Below are positions 42,390 through 53,180 of a DNA stretch of 64,000 nucleotides, one piece after another. The DNA is from Chlorocebus sabaeus (lineage: Eukaryota > Chordata > Mammalia > Primates > Cercopithecidae): assembly GCF_047675955.1 (NCBI RefSeq), contig NC_132917.1, positions 12,785,887-12,849,886 on the forward strand, in the 5' to 3' direction. Below the pieces are notes generated by a model. The model did no database searches. It saw only the letters and a list, made by a program, of their open reading frames with translations, and was not told the DNA's origin. A program made the position numbers and the translations under genes. How positions within the stretch are numbered: the stretch's first letter is position 1; every line of letters begins with the position of its first letter.

Positions 42390-43000
42390 TCTTTTATAAA
42401 CAATATAACCACATCATTGAAACAAAAACTGTAGTTAATTAAAGGTTAAAAAAAGAAGAAACCAGTAAAACCAACACTCATAATCTCCCCAGAGATAACC
42501 AGTATCTCTAAAAACTTTTCCTCTAAATACAATCAATATATCCACATGTGTATTTGGTTATACAAAATAATTTTTCACTAAACATTTGTAAGCAACTTTT
42601 CATGTCAATGAATATTTATCTATGTTGACTCTTTAAATGGCTATATTTCTTTTCTTTTTTTTTTTTTTTTTGAAACAGAGTCTCGCTCTGTCGCCCAGGC
42701 TGGAGTGCAGTGGCAGGATCTCGGCTCACTGCAAGCTCCACCTCCTGGGTTCACGCGATTCTCCTGCCTCAGCCTCCCCAGTAGCTGGGACTACAGGTGC
42801 CCGCCACCACGCCCGGCTGATTTTTTTTGTATTTTTAGTAGAGGCGCGGTTTCACCATGTTAGCCAGGATGGTCTTAATCTCCTGACCTCGGGATCCGCC
42901 CGCCTCGGCCTCCCGAAGTGCTGGGATTACAGGTGTGAGCCACCGCGCCCGGCCATGGCTATTTGTTTGTATAGTTGTACCATGAAAATAAACAAATCTC
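42390..43000 (-). mobile_element. L1ME-like 3' fragment split by an AluY
   Basis: CTCATAATCTCCCCAGAGAT, AACCAGTATCTCTAAAAACT, TTGGTTATACAAAATAATTT, CAACTTTTCATGTCAATGAA, then ATGGCTAT on both sides of the Alu. These match the reverse L1ME 3' end. Confidence 0.65.
42651..42954 (-). mobile_element. AluY, full length
   Basis: T-run, AGAGTCTCGCTCTGTCGCCC, GGCAGGATCTCGGCTCACTG, GCCACCACGCCCGGCTGATT and GAGCCACCGCGCCCGGCC. ATGGCTAT flanks both ends as target duplication. The 126-codon plus frame at 42637-43017 is antisense Alu plus flank, not a gene. Confidence 0.97.
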
Positions 43001-43560
43001 AAAAAGCAGTAGAATAAGATTTTGTGATTCTAGGCAGGGAACAAGAAAAATAAAATGCCTCCCTATCTTCCCTGTAGAGTAGATGAATATGATTTTCTGA
43101 CCATTGTTTAGTCAAACTATGTCAAATAGAGTCAATATAAAGGATGAGGGTGCACCGCATGGTGGACTTTGCCTCTATTTTATTTTTCCCTGAGAGTTTC
43201 TTTTCAGCCTTGGCACTCTAGTTCAAACTTCTGCAATGTTGGCTTTTGGAGCTGATGACATTGCTTGATTTGGGCCCACAGATTAGGCATGTAGGTGTGA
43301 ATGCACATTTTTCTGAAGGTGGAGTTTATGCGTAATATATAAGCATATATTTTTACAGAGAGACACATATACGAACATATAGACATGTAATATTTGTTAA
43401 GGGAAAAATATTTCTGAGATTAGTAAAACATAGACTAATGCTTCTAGATTCTAATCTAATGAATATTTCCATGGGAACTTTGAAAACAGTGATTAAGAAA
43501 CTGTTATATAGGCATCTTTTTAATATAAAATATTCAGTTTAGAAAAATTTGTTGTTTTTA
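43001..43560. other. Unassigned sequence
   Basis: No repeat or gene recognised. Rich in ATAT and CATA runs near 43330-43390. Confidence 0.4.
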
Positions 43561-43893
43561 AAATACTAAATTGAGGCCAGGCGTGGTGTCTCATGCCTGC
43601 AATTTCAGCATTTTGGAGGCCAAGGTGAGTGGATCACCTGAGGTCAGGAGTTCGAGACCAGCCTGACCAACGTGGTAAAACCCTATCTCTACTAAAAATA
43701 CAGAAATTAGCCAGGCATGGTGGTATGTGCCTGTAATCCCAGATACTCGGGAGGCTGAGGCAGGAGAATCACTTGAACCTGGGAGGTGGAGGTTGCAGTG
43801 AGCTGAGATCACACCACTGCACTCCAGCTTGGGCGACTGCATGAGATCCAATTCCAAAAAAAAAAAGAAAGAAAGAAAAGAAAGAAATACTAA
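43561..43893 (+). mobile_element. Alu (AluS-like) with target duplication
   Basis: Body 43573-43884 between AAATACTAA copies (43561-43569, 43885-43893). GGCCAGGCGTGGTGTCTCAT, GATCACCTGAGGTCAGGAGT, CATGGTGGTATGTGCCTGTA, GATCACACCACTGCACTCCA. The tail has become (GAAA)n. Minus frames of 61-88 codons are antisense Alu. Confidence 0.97.
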
Positions 43894-43998
43894 GGATGAA
43901 TAGTTTAAAAATGGTTTTTAACTGTGCATTTATTTTTTCATTTGTATTCTCCATTTAATGCCTTATACATGTACTCAGGCTAAAAATGGTAATGATGT

Positions 43999-44350
43999 TG
44001 TATTAGTTTGTTCTCATGCTGTTAATAAAGACATACCTGAGACTGAGTAATTTATAAAGAAAAGAGGTTTAAATGACTCACAGTTTTCCATGACTGGGGA
44101 GGCCTCGGGGAACTTGTAATCATGGTGAAATGGGAAGCAAACACGTCCTTCTTCACATGGAGGCAGGAGAGAGAATGAAAGTTGAGTTAAGGGGGAAGCC
44201 CTTTAAAAAACTATAAGATCTTGTGAGAATTAGAACAGTACAGAAACCATCTCATGATTCACTTATCTCTACCTGGTCCTGCCCTTGACACGTGAGGATT
44301 ATTACAATTCAAGGTGAGATTTTGTGTGTGGACACAATCAAACCACATCG
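43999..44350 (-). mobile_element. THE1-type LTR (ERVL-MaLR)
   Basis: TGTATTAGTTTGTTCTCATG, AAAGACATACCTGAGACTGA, GACTGGGGAGGCCTCGGGGA, ATCATGGTGAAATGGGAAGC, CATGATTCACTTATCTCTAC and GGTGAGATTTTGTGTGTGGA. It ends CCACATCG. Flanks GATGT and AATGT match 4/5. Reverse orientation. Confidence 0.88.
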
Positions 44351-44835
44351 AATGTTGATGAGTCTTCACCCATTGCCAGCAATTATAGAGAATAAAAACA
44401 AATGGCATTGGCTCATTGCAGGCATTGATATTATTTTCCCTTCCTGCTCAAAGAAAGGACAGTTTAGTCCCTTCTGTTTTTCTAATCCAGAGTGGCCTAG
44501 TATTCTGGATCCTAAGGAATGCAGTCCTCCATGCTTTTCTATGAATTTCTCTAGGATATTCATAGAACATCTCACTTTCCTATGGGGGCCCATCTGGGTT
44601 ATCACCTACACACATGCTATATTCTTATACCTCATGGCGGCAGCAGCAGTCATAGCAGCAGCAAATCTTTATTGAAAGCCAGATATTTTGGCTCTTGCCA
44701 GAACATTATATTCCTTTCTTCAGAAATAACTGTACGAGATTAGAGAAAAAGGCTTCTATATAATCGGATCACTTAAAGCATTGTTTTGATGCTTTAATTA
44801 AGACCATGAGTCCAATGGATACTAGAAGTAGAATG
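44351..44835. other. Unassigned sequence with a 127-codon frame
   Basis: A plus-strand frame at 44292-44675 begins inside the THE1 LTR and runs on through unique-looking sequence. Residues about 38-45 (WHWLIAGI) faintly recall the start of a retroviral integrase core, but no catalytic triad or zinc finger is visible. I cannot support a gene, and a decayed retroviral relic is only possible. Confidence 0.25.
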
Positions 44836-45065
44836 AAATACTCTAGTTTGGGGTTTATGCTATAGGTTAGGCATATCGTGTCACATTAAAATTATACAAT
44901 GGCCCTGTAGGTAAGTGATCTTACAACCATTTTTATGGATTCAAAGACAGAGGCCCAGAGGCATTATGCACCTTGCCAAGGTTTAGACAGTTTTATACAG
45001 TAGTGTGCAGATTTTAAACCAAGTCTCTGAGACATGAAAGCCATGTTTTCTTCCAGTACATTTTA
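44836..45065 (-). mobile_element. MIR SINE, possibly part of a local duplication
   Basis: GACAGAGGCCCAGAGGCATT, ATGCACCTTGCCAAGGTTTA, GACAGTTTTATACAGTAGTG and AGATTTTAAACCAAGTCTCT fit reverse MIR. Its first ~110 bp (GTTTATGCTATAGGTTAGGC, AAAATTATACAATGGCCCTG) resemble 46600-46705 more than the MIR consensus. Confidence 0.7.
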
Positions 45066-45274
45066 TGATCTCCAAAAGTTATAAGAGGCAGTGATAGATA
45101 GTTCCAGAGGCCGCATTCGTTGTGGGCATCAGTGATGTTTTTCGAGTTCACTGATCATGTGGTTTCAGTGTGAAGGGGGCATATCAATTACATATAAGTG
45201 TGGTTTGCACAAGGGTCAAGGTTATTAATAGCCTCATCAATAAAGTGAATGAATTTAATTTTACTTAATCCAAT

Positions 45275-45450
45275 ATGACTCAATTCAATTCAAGCTGAAA
45301 TTACTTTTTGAGCACCAATTACATAGTCAATCATCTGCTGGGTTCCTGTGCTGAGGACAGAAAAAAGTAAAGGCCTGAGTTTTGCACTTCAGAATCTCAT
45401 AGTCCAGCTGGTGAGACAATTAACAATCATGCAACAATCCACACACAATT
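45275..45450 (-). mobile_element. L2 3' end fragment
   Basis: AATTACTTTTTGAGCACCAA, CTGGGTTCCTGTGCTGAGGA, CAGAATCTCATAGTCCAGCT and GGTGAGACAATTAACAATCA fit the reverse L2 terminus. Confidence 0.65.
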
Positions 45451-45504
45451 TCATGTTAACATATATCCACTGCAGTCATGTAAGCTGATGATAGCAGCAG
45501 ATGT

Positions 45505-45610
45505 ATGGAATTTAAATCAGCCATATCAGGCACTAGATGTATGCTCTGACACTTCCTACCATAATAACTGGAGAATTCTCTCATGTATACAATAAGGATT
45601 AAAACATTTT
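45505..45610 (+). mobile_element. MIR-like fragment, weak
   Basis: AATTTAAATCAGCCATATCA, TGCTCTGACACTTCCTACCA and CATGTATACAATAAGGATTA loosely follow sense MIR. Confidence 0.4.
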
Positions 45611-45747
45611 TCAAGAGATTATTCTGAAGACCAAAATCAATGCTGCTTTAGAAGTTCGTTTTGATTGCATCTGAGTCCTGAAGCTTGGGCTCTGTCGGAG
45701 ACTTCAATTAAATGTGAGGATCTTCTTCTCCAGATAACTGATTTTTT

Positions 45748-45825
45748 TTAACTTCTATTTTAGAATCAAGAGGTATTGCGCAGGTTTGTTACAAAGGTAT
45801 AGTGTGTGATGCTGAGGTTCGAAGT
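45748..45825 (-). mobile_element. Very short L1 3' end
   Basis: T-run, AACTTCTATTTTAGAATCAA, GCGCAGGTTTGTTACAAAGG and GTGTGTGATGCTGAGG match the last ~80 bases of a reversed L1MA/L1PB-type 3'UTR. Strongly 5'-truncated. Confidence 0.75.
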
Positions 45826-46599
45826 AGGGGTGATTGATTTAATCAAGACATTTAGTTAAAGGCTATGACTTCTTGAGAGAATAAAAGGAACCAAAACCTT
45901 GATTTCTGAGGTTGAAGAGCAGAAAGTGAGCATGCTGCAATGGATTTATCCTGTGTAACTCATAAGTCCTTGTAAAGGAACCATCAGACCTGGTGAAGTG
46001 GGTAGATTATTAGGGAAATACATTGTGATCCAGCTGTCTTGGTGACTGAAACTGAAGGAACTGTGCAACATGGAGATGAAGCAGTTTCAGTCCAGGACAC
46101 TTCTGACTGTGTGTATCACAGGAAGAAAAAATGCTTTCTCCCTCATCTTGAGGAGCCTTAATGACTTGAATTATTTAGGGCTTGTGCACTCCCTCTGTCA
46201 GCATGAACAGGTGGCTCAGGAACTCCAGAGGCAGAAGTGGCAGGAAGAGAAACTCAGAACTAGATACTCATGGTGAGGCAGATTTGTATGTATTTTTACT
46301 GTATTATTATTATTGGTGTTACTTCCAATGGGCTTCAGACTCCACCATTAGCTGAGATTGCAGCAGCCTCATGCTGGTCATGCAGCAATACCACAGTCCA
46401 TATGGGGTGTGTCACCTGGATGCTAGCTCTCCAGGCCAGAGAATCTAGAAAGCAGGTCTCAGGTTGGGCTCCCTGAAACCCATGAAAGTCTTGGGGTGAG
46501 GAACTCTGTGAAAAATTTGGGAATTTGGCTAGAAAATTGGTAATGTCTTAGAAAAAAAAATAGTGGTATTGGGAGCAAATGGACAAGAAACAAGTTGAA
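45826..46599. other. Unassigned sequence
   Basis: No repeat or gene recognised. Frames at 46070-46276 and 46270-46476 (68 codons each) have no recognisable product. Confidence 0.4.
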
Positions 46600-46780
46600 A
46601 AGTGAAATACTAGTTTGAGAGTTTATGCTGTAGGTCAGGCATTAAAATTGTACAGTGACCCTATAGGTTAGAGGTGTTATAACCATTTTTATAGATTCAA
46701 AGACAGAGCAAAATTTCTATAGTTTTCATAGGGTTTAACTCAGTATTTTCAGCGATCTCTGGGAGATGAACCTATGATCA
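46600..46780 (-). mobile_element. MIR-derived copy, partner of 44836-45065
   Basis: GAGAGTTTATGCTGTAGGTC, AGGCATTAAAATTGTACAGT, CCATTTTTATAGATTCAAAG and ACAGAGC run parallel to 44840-44955 with a 12-base gap; both keep CATTTTTAT.GATTCAAAGACAGAG. Beyond that the resemblance fades into ordinary MIR. Confidence 0.6.
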
Positions 46781-47508
46781 TGACAAGGATGTCATCTGCT
46801 TGCTTTAGCGCTTTATCTGCACTCAGAGTCTAGAGAAACCTGAGATACACCTGGAGACTTAGTATAGATTACCTAGCCCTGACTTAATAATGTTAGGAAT
46901 TACTGTCATTTTGAACCTAGAGGGAATACATTCCCTGAGAGAATTTACTTGGGTAGCAAAAATGATACTGAGCAGTGACAATATTTTCTCTGTCAGAAGA
47001 AAGTTTGGTGAATACCAGATTTTTATTAGCTTACTGATTGTTTGTGGAAGACTTTGTAGTCAGAAATGAACAGTTCTGTATATTTATATATGAAGGACAC
47101 CTGCCACAGGCAGACGATCATTCTGGCATGGCTGGAGCCCTTGGTCAGCAGAAACAGGTGGCTTAAAAGTGCATTAAAACCACACAACTTAGGGTTGCTT
47201 GAAATCTGACTCCTGAGAAACCCCACGCAGAGGGTGCTCGAAACTTATCAGAACAAGTGCTCTCGCATGTGTTGGTGAACATGCAGAAGGTCACAACCCA
47301 GGACTTGTGGTAAGTGGGGAATGACTACCCTTTATTGTTTGTTTACTATCTGCATACAATGGGATCTGGGTGAAGCACCTTCCATGTGCTATATTTGCCC
47401 TGATTCTACCTCTTTAAGCCAGTTGGACTCATCTGTGTACCAGGATCTTACCAGCAGATAAAGAGGAGCCATGTGGTGAGAAGCTGCTCTCTACCAATAG
47501 GCTGTTCT
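46781..47508. other. Unassigned sequence
   Basis: No gene recognised. On the minus strand an AATAAA occurs just past a 66-codon frame (47026-47226), which I take as coincidence. A weak MIR resemblance lies at 47340-47425. Confidence 0.35.
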
Positions 47509-47660
47509 CCTTCTTTCTCTCTCTATTTCGTTTTCTCTTCTCTCCTCTCCTTCTCTCCCTCTCCCTGTCTCTGTTCTCTGCTTCTGTCTTTTACTCCCCA
47601 TCTCTCTCTGTGTGTCTCCATCCCCTAATCTATCTTCTCTGTTAGTATCTCTGTCTAGTG
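47509..47660 (+). repeat. Polypyrimidine tract
   Basis: About 150 bases almost entirely C and T, for example CTCTCCTCTCCTTCTCTCCC, with scattered G and A. No simple period. Confidence 0.95.
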
Positions 47661-48129
47661 CTTTACTCCTAGTTTTGATGTTCCCTTCTGGGTTCTCTTC
47701 TGTCCCTCATAGGATTTAGTTATTTGGTCTTCTCAGTGTGATACTAAGATTCGCCAAAATCCAGAGCATTATCTCTTCTTGCTGTCTCATCTCAGAGATG
47801 TTCCAAGACAATAATCTGTCCTGAGGTTGATTCTGGGGTTCAAGCCATGACATGAACTGAGGGCTCATACAGATTTACAATACACCATGAGGGGTTAAAA
47901 TTCATGTCACCAAGTACAGCGCCAAAAGATCCCTGGAAGGTACAGTTGGTTCGCTATTTCAGGATTGCTGCCATTGGAGTTGGTGGGGGGAGTGGATAGT
48001 TTTCTTTTCTCATAAGTGAAAATGAGTTATTTGTGGAAGCACGGGGGCCTTAGCAGTCAGAGCATCCCACACGTCATTCCCATCCCACCTTGGAAATCCA
48101 CTCTAGGAGACTCATGCACAGATTGGATG
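47661..48129. other. Unassigned sequence
   Basis: No repeat or gene recognised. Confidence 0.4.
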
Positions 48130-48260
48130 CTCTGGTTACCAGGACACTGTGTGAATTGTATCTCTGCCCTCATATTACAGAAGAGGCTGAGTCCCGAGGT
48201 GGGGTCAGTGGTAGAATTGGTGGTCGCCACCTGAGGACTGACTGCTCTGTGCTGTTACTA
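48130..48260 (-). mobile_element. MIR fragment
   Basis: CATATTACAGAAGAGGCTGA, GTCCCGAGGTGGGGTCAGTG and GACTGACTGCTCTGTGCTGT loosely follow reverse MIR. Confidence 0.45.
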
Positions 48261-48494
48261 TAACCCTGTGAGCCTTCTTGCTTCTGGCCTTTGAGATGTT
48301 AGAGAATGGGAAAAAGCCTACTAAAGTTCTGGGTTCATTATGATGATTTTCACTGTCTTAACTGGAAATAGGCTTTATTAATAAAGGTGTCTTCAAAAAT
48401 AATATTAGTTATTACTATTCAATTTATAAAATAGATTTTTTTTTCACACCTATCAAGTACCAAGTATGAGGTTTGGGCTATGTGGTGTTCTTAA

Positions 48495-48520
48495 AAATTT
48501 TACATTGTCATGTAAAATTT
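48495..48520. repeat. Perfect 11-bp-stem hairpin
   Basis: AAATTTTACAT, loop TGTC, ATGTAAAATTT. Followed by tandem TTACATT-type units to about 48545. Confidence 0.95.
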
Positions 48521-48957
48521 ACATTTCTTTACATTTACATTTCTTCTGTCATAGAAGAAAACAGAGTAAATAAATATGAAAATTAATGACAAAAGATGAG
48601 GATAAGCAGGGCTCAGTGCTTTGAAGCATACTCCAGAGTACTATGATCGGGAGTTCCAAGAGCGTGATGCTCTACTGGGGAACAATAGAGTAGTTATTTC
48701 TTAAAATGTGAAAATGAAGCCTCGCCTGAGGACAATGATTCAGCTCAAATCATGCTAACCCGAGATATTCACCCTCCCAATGCTGTGCATGCTCCCCAGA
48801 GCACAATCAACCGTGGTGTAGGACCTGACTCCTTGATGTAAGCTGAATTCGCTCCGGCCAACTGCATTTGGTAAACAAGTCTCAATGTCCTAATTCTCAA
48901 ATGGAGACTGAAAATGGCTCTGTTACCTGTCTTGTAATTGTTAGCAAATATGATAAT

Positions 48958-48988
48958 CCATTACCAAATCCATTACCAAATCCATTGA
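48958..48988 (+). repeat. 12-bp tandem repeat, ~2.5 copies
   Basis: CCATTACCAAAT repeated twice, then CCATTGAC. Confidence 0.95.
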
Positions 48989-49029
48989 CATATTTAATGA
49001 GGTATGCCAGTGTTGATTATTACAGGGGA

Positions 49030-49220
49030 TAGGAAGAATATATTTGAGTACCGACAGTGTGCAAAGGATCTATATCCTATAAGATTTCATACAGATTCAT
49101 GTTCACGTTCAGTAATCCTGGACCCACTGTGCAGGTCTGGTGTTATTTCCATTTGAAACATAAGCCAGAAGCTCACACCAGGAAGAACTAGAAAACTTGG
49201 AAACCTGACTCAAACTGTGA
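49030..49220 (-). mobile_element. MIR SINE
   Basis: TTTGAGTACCGACAGTGTGC, AAAGGATCTATATCCTATAA, TATTTCCATTTGAAACATAA and GGAAACCTGACTCAAACTG fit reverse MIR. Confidence 0.65.
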
Positions 49221-49309
49221 GTTAATTTTTATATTCTCTATTTGAGTGTCACTAATTCACAGATTACATGAAAACTATCAGCAACAGCAGCTTCTAGAGA
49301 ATAAACCTA

Positions 49310-49636
49310 CATTTGTCTCTCTCTCTCTCTCTTTTTTTTTTTTTGAGATGGAGTCTCGCTCTGTCAGGCTGGAGTGCAAAGGTGTGATCTCTGCTCACTG
49401 CAACCTTCTCCTCCCAAGTTCAAGCAATTCTCCTGCTTCAGCCTCCAGAGTAGCTGAGACTACTGGTGCGTGTCACCACGCCCAGCTAATTCTTTATTTT
49501 TCATAGAGGCGGAGTTTCACTATGTTAGCCAGGATGGTCTCGATCTCCTGACCTTGTGATTTGCCTGCCTCGGCCTCCCAAAGTGCTGGGATCACAGGCA
49601 TGATCCACCACCACTGCACCCGGCCCATTTATCTCA
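49310..49636 (-). mobile_element. Alu with target duplication
   Basis: Body about 49321-49625 between CATTTGTCTCT (49310) and CATTTATCTCA (49626). CTCGCTCTGTCAGGCTGGAG lacks the usual CGCCC step (a 5-base deletion), and CACCACCACTGCACCCGGCC has a small insertion. A (CT)n/T tail precedes the body. The plus frame at 49246-49506 is antisense Alu plus flank. Confidence 0.95.
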
Positions 49637-51666
49637 TTTTTAATGTCTGGGGAGGACAGGGGTACTCAGTCTGGGACAATTGCAGAATAACAGTTGCAGG
49701 TTGCATATCCTCTTATCAGTCTAGGAACAGGATGCTGCTGAACTCTAAAGCTGAGGTAAGCCTCTAGCATCTGTAAATAACAGTCTCTGAAAGATTTCTA
49801 TTGACATTTTTATTTTGCTCTCCACACTTTTTAGATCTTTCAACTAGAATTATGAAAATTTTCAAATCATGTGAATATGATTCGACACAGTTAAGCACTC
49901 ACATTTAAAACAGAAATGAAGAGTACGGTAGGATCTCAGGACCATCCTCTTTTCACTCATGTTTGTAAGAACCCCAAATTCTATGGCCCAAAGGCACTTG
50001 TTCTCTTTCTGTCTGGTAGTGATGTTTCCTGTGCTCTAGCTGCATGTGATCTGGTCTGCAACAGGGCATAGGTGTTGACTTCAGGGATTTGCCTGGGTCT
50101 TAGTTTTGCTGCAGCATTTGCTGTCAGCACTGTCCCTAAGCCCTGGGAGTATTGGTGAATGTTTGCCTAAGCCTTGCTCTGCATCCTGCTTGCTGAGTCT
50201 GTGTTAAAGCATAGCTCTATCTCCTGTATTTTCTCTGCAATATCGGATTTTCTGTGATCTGGAGCAGGAGGAGGCGGGGCATTTAAAATATTCCTTTTGG
50301 AGAGAAGCATCACGTTAGAGTGTGTGTTTAGCATCTGAACATGTGGACCCCAGAATACTTCCTGTGTTGCATCATTAAATATCAACTGAGCAGGAGCAGC
50401 TCAAGAGTAGTTCGAGGGGCATTATTGTTTATCACTTCATGTCTGGTGTCATCTGGGCTGCATTAACAGCAGTTGGAACACCCCCAAACAATGACTCCAT
50501 CCTGTGGGTCTCTGGCTACCTTGAGGCCGGATGTGACTGCATTATTTGTCTTACATGGTACAGATGCAAACAAGGGAGCTGCAATCTATAAAATTTCAGA
50601 TGATGGATATTTGCCCTGCCTGGGTGCACGAGTTGCAAGTGAAGAATAATTAGAGTAATAGCTCCATAGTCACATGCTGAATGTAAATAGGGTGACCACA
50701 GCCTTGGGTGTGAAGTTTGGGCCTTGCTCCTACAGATCACAGCCAAGGATGCTAAGGGAACAGGTGGGCCTTCAGTATGCCTGGGAGACACCTGAGTCAC
50801 AAAAAGCACTTCTCCCTTAACCTCATAGTTCAAGTGAGGAGAAGAAATGACTGTTCCACTTACCCTCTATCCATACTAGCAAAAACCACCAAACCAGTCA
50901 AAACTCCCTGAAACTGTCTGGTGTCTGCTCAATGGTCGAGCACTTTGCTTTACACCTCACTAATCTCAAACTTACTCTTTCCCCCTGCATGAAAAATTTA
51001 GCTACTACCAGCAGGAAATATGATGAGCACTCACAGGGAACATGCAGCTTTGTCTCACAGTGAAAAGTCAATTTACTCTCAGCTTTCTCTGCTCGTGGCA
51101 GAAAGGGATCTGGTTCATTTGCTGCTCAAATATAGACCTTTGAACTACTGTAAGATACTTGCATACAGACAAGGGACTGAATTGATTCATGTATCATTAT
51201 TTTCATCAAATATAAATAATAAGTCCTGCTAATTAGAACACTCTCCTTCCAGACCCAGCACACTCTCATTTCACCAGAAAAGGCAAACATCTGAAAGATT
51301 TTTAAATGACTTTATCCTTTGAATCTCTAGCCACAGAGAGGAAATGGAAAATAAATATATCATGCTTGCTGCTTCAGAGTATGGTTAGCTTGTCTAGAGC
51401 TGCATTTAATTGGATTGTCAGCTGTACCTCTGTATCACTCTGAGTCTGCAAGCACATTTCCAAAGAGATATATGCTCTCTCTATTTTTTCCAATTTCAGA
51501 ATTCAGCTCTTCCTTTTTTTCTTTCGTCTTGATTAGAAAGGTTATATGAATTGGGGGGAAAGCATTAATTTTGAAATTGTCAAACTTTGGTTCAAATCTC
51601 AGCTCCCAAATTTATCATGGGAAGATGAAATTGTATCTTCTTATCCTCTATATAGTTTCCTCTACT
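49637..51666. other. Repeat-poor unique sequence, 2 kb
   Basis: No repeat family or gene recognised. Minus-strand frames at 50167-50385 (72 codons) and 50516-50833 (105 codons) have no recognisable domain, and no splice context singles them out. Confidence 0.4.
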
Positions 51667-51735
51667 ATAATATATATATTACTATAAATATAGTATTAGT
51701 ATTAGTGTGTGTATATATATATGCATATATATGTA
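51667..51735 (+). repeat. AT-rich (TA)n/(TG)n tract
   Basis: TATAATATATATATTACTAT, then GTATTAGTATTAG and TGTGTGTATATATATATGCA. Confidence 0.95.
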
Positions 51736-52261
51736 TACTTTCTTAAGTGCTCTGAAAACTATCAAATGAGATAAAATATTGAAGAACCAACTGCAAGTAA
51801 ATGATAGCATATATTTATTCATTCCATTTTCCTTTTCTTCCAAGGCACCTCCTAGTGGAGATGCCATCTGAAGCTGGATCTCAATTTTGTTTTGAAATGC
51901 CCATATTTTGCTATTTTAAAAAAATTCAGCCCTCCACATCCCTTCTCACTTCTCAATCTGTACTCTCTGTCCAGTTCTGAAGATTACCCAGTCTTCCAGC
52001 TTCCAGGCACTCCCCATCCTTTGCAGACTGTGTACCCCAACCAAACCAGCCTTTCTAAAGCAGCACGTTTTACACTTATCTCCAGTTTCCAATTGGTTAT
52101 GGCTGAATTGCTTACATGGCACTTTCCAAGTATCTGTTGTCTTGGTATAATGTGAATGGATACCCACAAGTAGAGGTTCTGCCTCTTTTATCTCTGAATT
52201 CTCAGATGGCACTGAACATCGTCTGCTTTTTCCAGTAAATGGGTGAGTGATGAATAGAATA
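51736..52261. other. Unassigned sequence
   Basis: No repeat or gene recognised. A 106-codon minus frame (51946-52266) overlaps an 87-codon plus frame (51892-52155). Confidence 0.4.
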
Positions 52262-52470
52262 AGCACTAGCTTTAGAGACAGACATTGAGTTAAACTTCAG
52301 CTTTGTCAAGTACCAATTGTAGGAACTGTAAATGAGACTTTGTTCCTCTTAAAAATCAGTTTTCTTGGGTGTAAAGTGAAGCTGATAAAACCTACATCAA
52401 GGATTGCTGTATTAATTAAAATAAGTTAGGTGCACAACTTGGAGCTTAGTACACAAAACGTGCTCAAAAT
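52262..52470 (+). mobile_element. MIR SINE
   Basis: TAGCTTTAGAGACAGACATT, GAGTTAAACTTCAGCTTTGT, ATCAGTTTTCTTGGGTGTAA, AGTGAAGCTGATAAAACCTA and TGGAGCTTAGTACACAAAAC follow sense MIR nearly end to end. Confidence 0.8.
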
Positions 52471-53070
52471 GTGTCAGTTCAGTTCACTTTTCTTTCCCCT
52501 TCCCTTATGAAAATCTACTGAGGTGACACAGAAAAAGCAGTTCTTACAATGTCTACAACCTCTGTGCACTGTGGTAGGCTAAGCTGCTACTGTAGGGCTG
52601 TGCCTCTGCGTGGCAGCAGTGAGGGTAAATCAATACTTATCAAGGATCCCCCAATTCATGTCTCCGAGAGCCTTGCAGACCTCAGACCTCACTACTTAGG
52701 AACCCTGAATCAGCAGGCACATAAGTATAATTTGTCATTTAAATAGCATCTAGCCCTTTGATATCGTGTAAAAACTGCATAAACATCCATGAGTGCTGCC
52801 CTTGCTTTCCGCATGAACTCTTCACTTTCCTTTTTCCTTCTTTTAGAATATTAGATAAGGATATTTCTTGAAGCAGGTACATAGATCTTTTTGCACATTT
52901 GTTCTGATTTTACTGAAAAGGAACTTTGCCTCAGGCTTTCCAAATAGTTGAAATTCTCAAGAACTTTAAATTCCTTTCGGCATAGACAAAAGGAAGTGAC
53001 TTATTTCCCACGCTATGAAATTGTGCTATATATTTACGGATTTTTGACAAGTACTTTCAAGTCACAGGGC

Positions 53071-53071
<1 letters not shown>
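52471..53071. other. Unassigned sequence
   Basis: No repeat or gene recognised. Confidence 0.4.
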
Positions 53072-53111
<40 letters not shown>

Positions 53112-53180
53112 CTCTATCTCTATCTCTAATTCTATCTCTATCTCCATTTCTATCTCTATCGTCTCTATCTCTATCTCTAC
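53072..53180 (+). repeat. Compound microsatellite (CA)n(TCTATC)n
   Basis: About 18 AC units (to 53108) followed by a TATCTC/TCTATC hexanucleotide array with point changes to about 53180. Frames across it (104 plus, 62 minus) merely read the repeat. Confidence 0.98.

Larger units (their letters stand above)
48261..49029. other. Unassigned sequence with a hairpin and small tandem repeats
   Basis: Apart from the hairpin at 48495-48520 and the 12-mer repeat at 48958-48988, nothing recognised. Confidence 0.4.

Noticed and set aside
42637..43017. 126-codon plus-strand frame
   Set aside because: Entirely antisense AluY plus a few flanking codons.
44292..44675. 127-codon frame with a faint integrase-like start
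   Set aside because: It begins inside a THE1 LTR, shows no zinc-binding or catalytic residues, and the likeness covers only about eight residues. Kept as unassigned.
47026..47226. Possible processed pseudogene (66-codon minus frame followed by AATAAA)
   Set aside because: No poly(A) tract or target duplication was found and the peptide is not recognised.
50167..50833. Two minus-strand frames (72 and 105 codons) in repeat-poor DNA
   Set aside because: No domain or codon-usage argument, and the frames are unlinked by clear splice sites.
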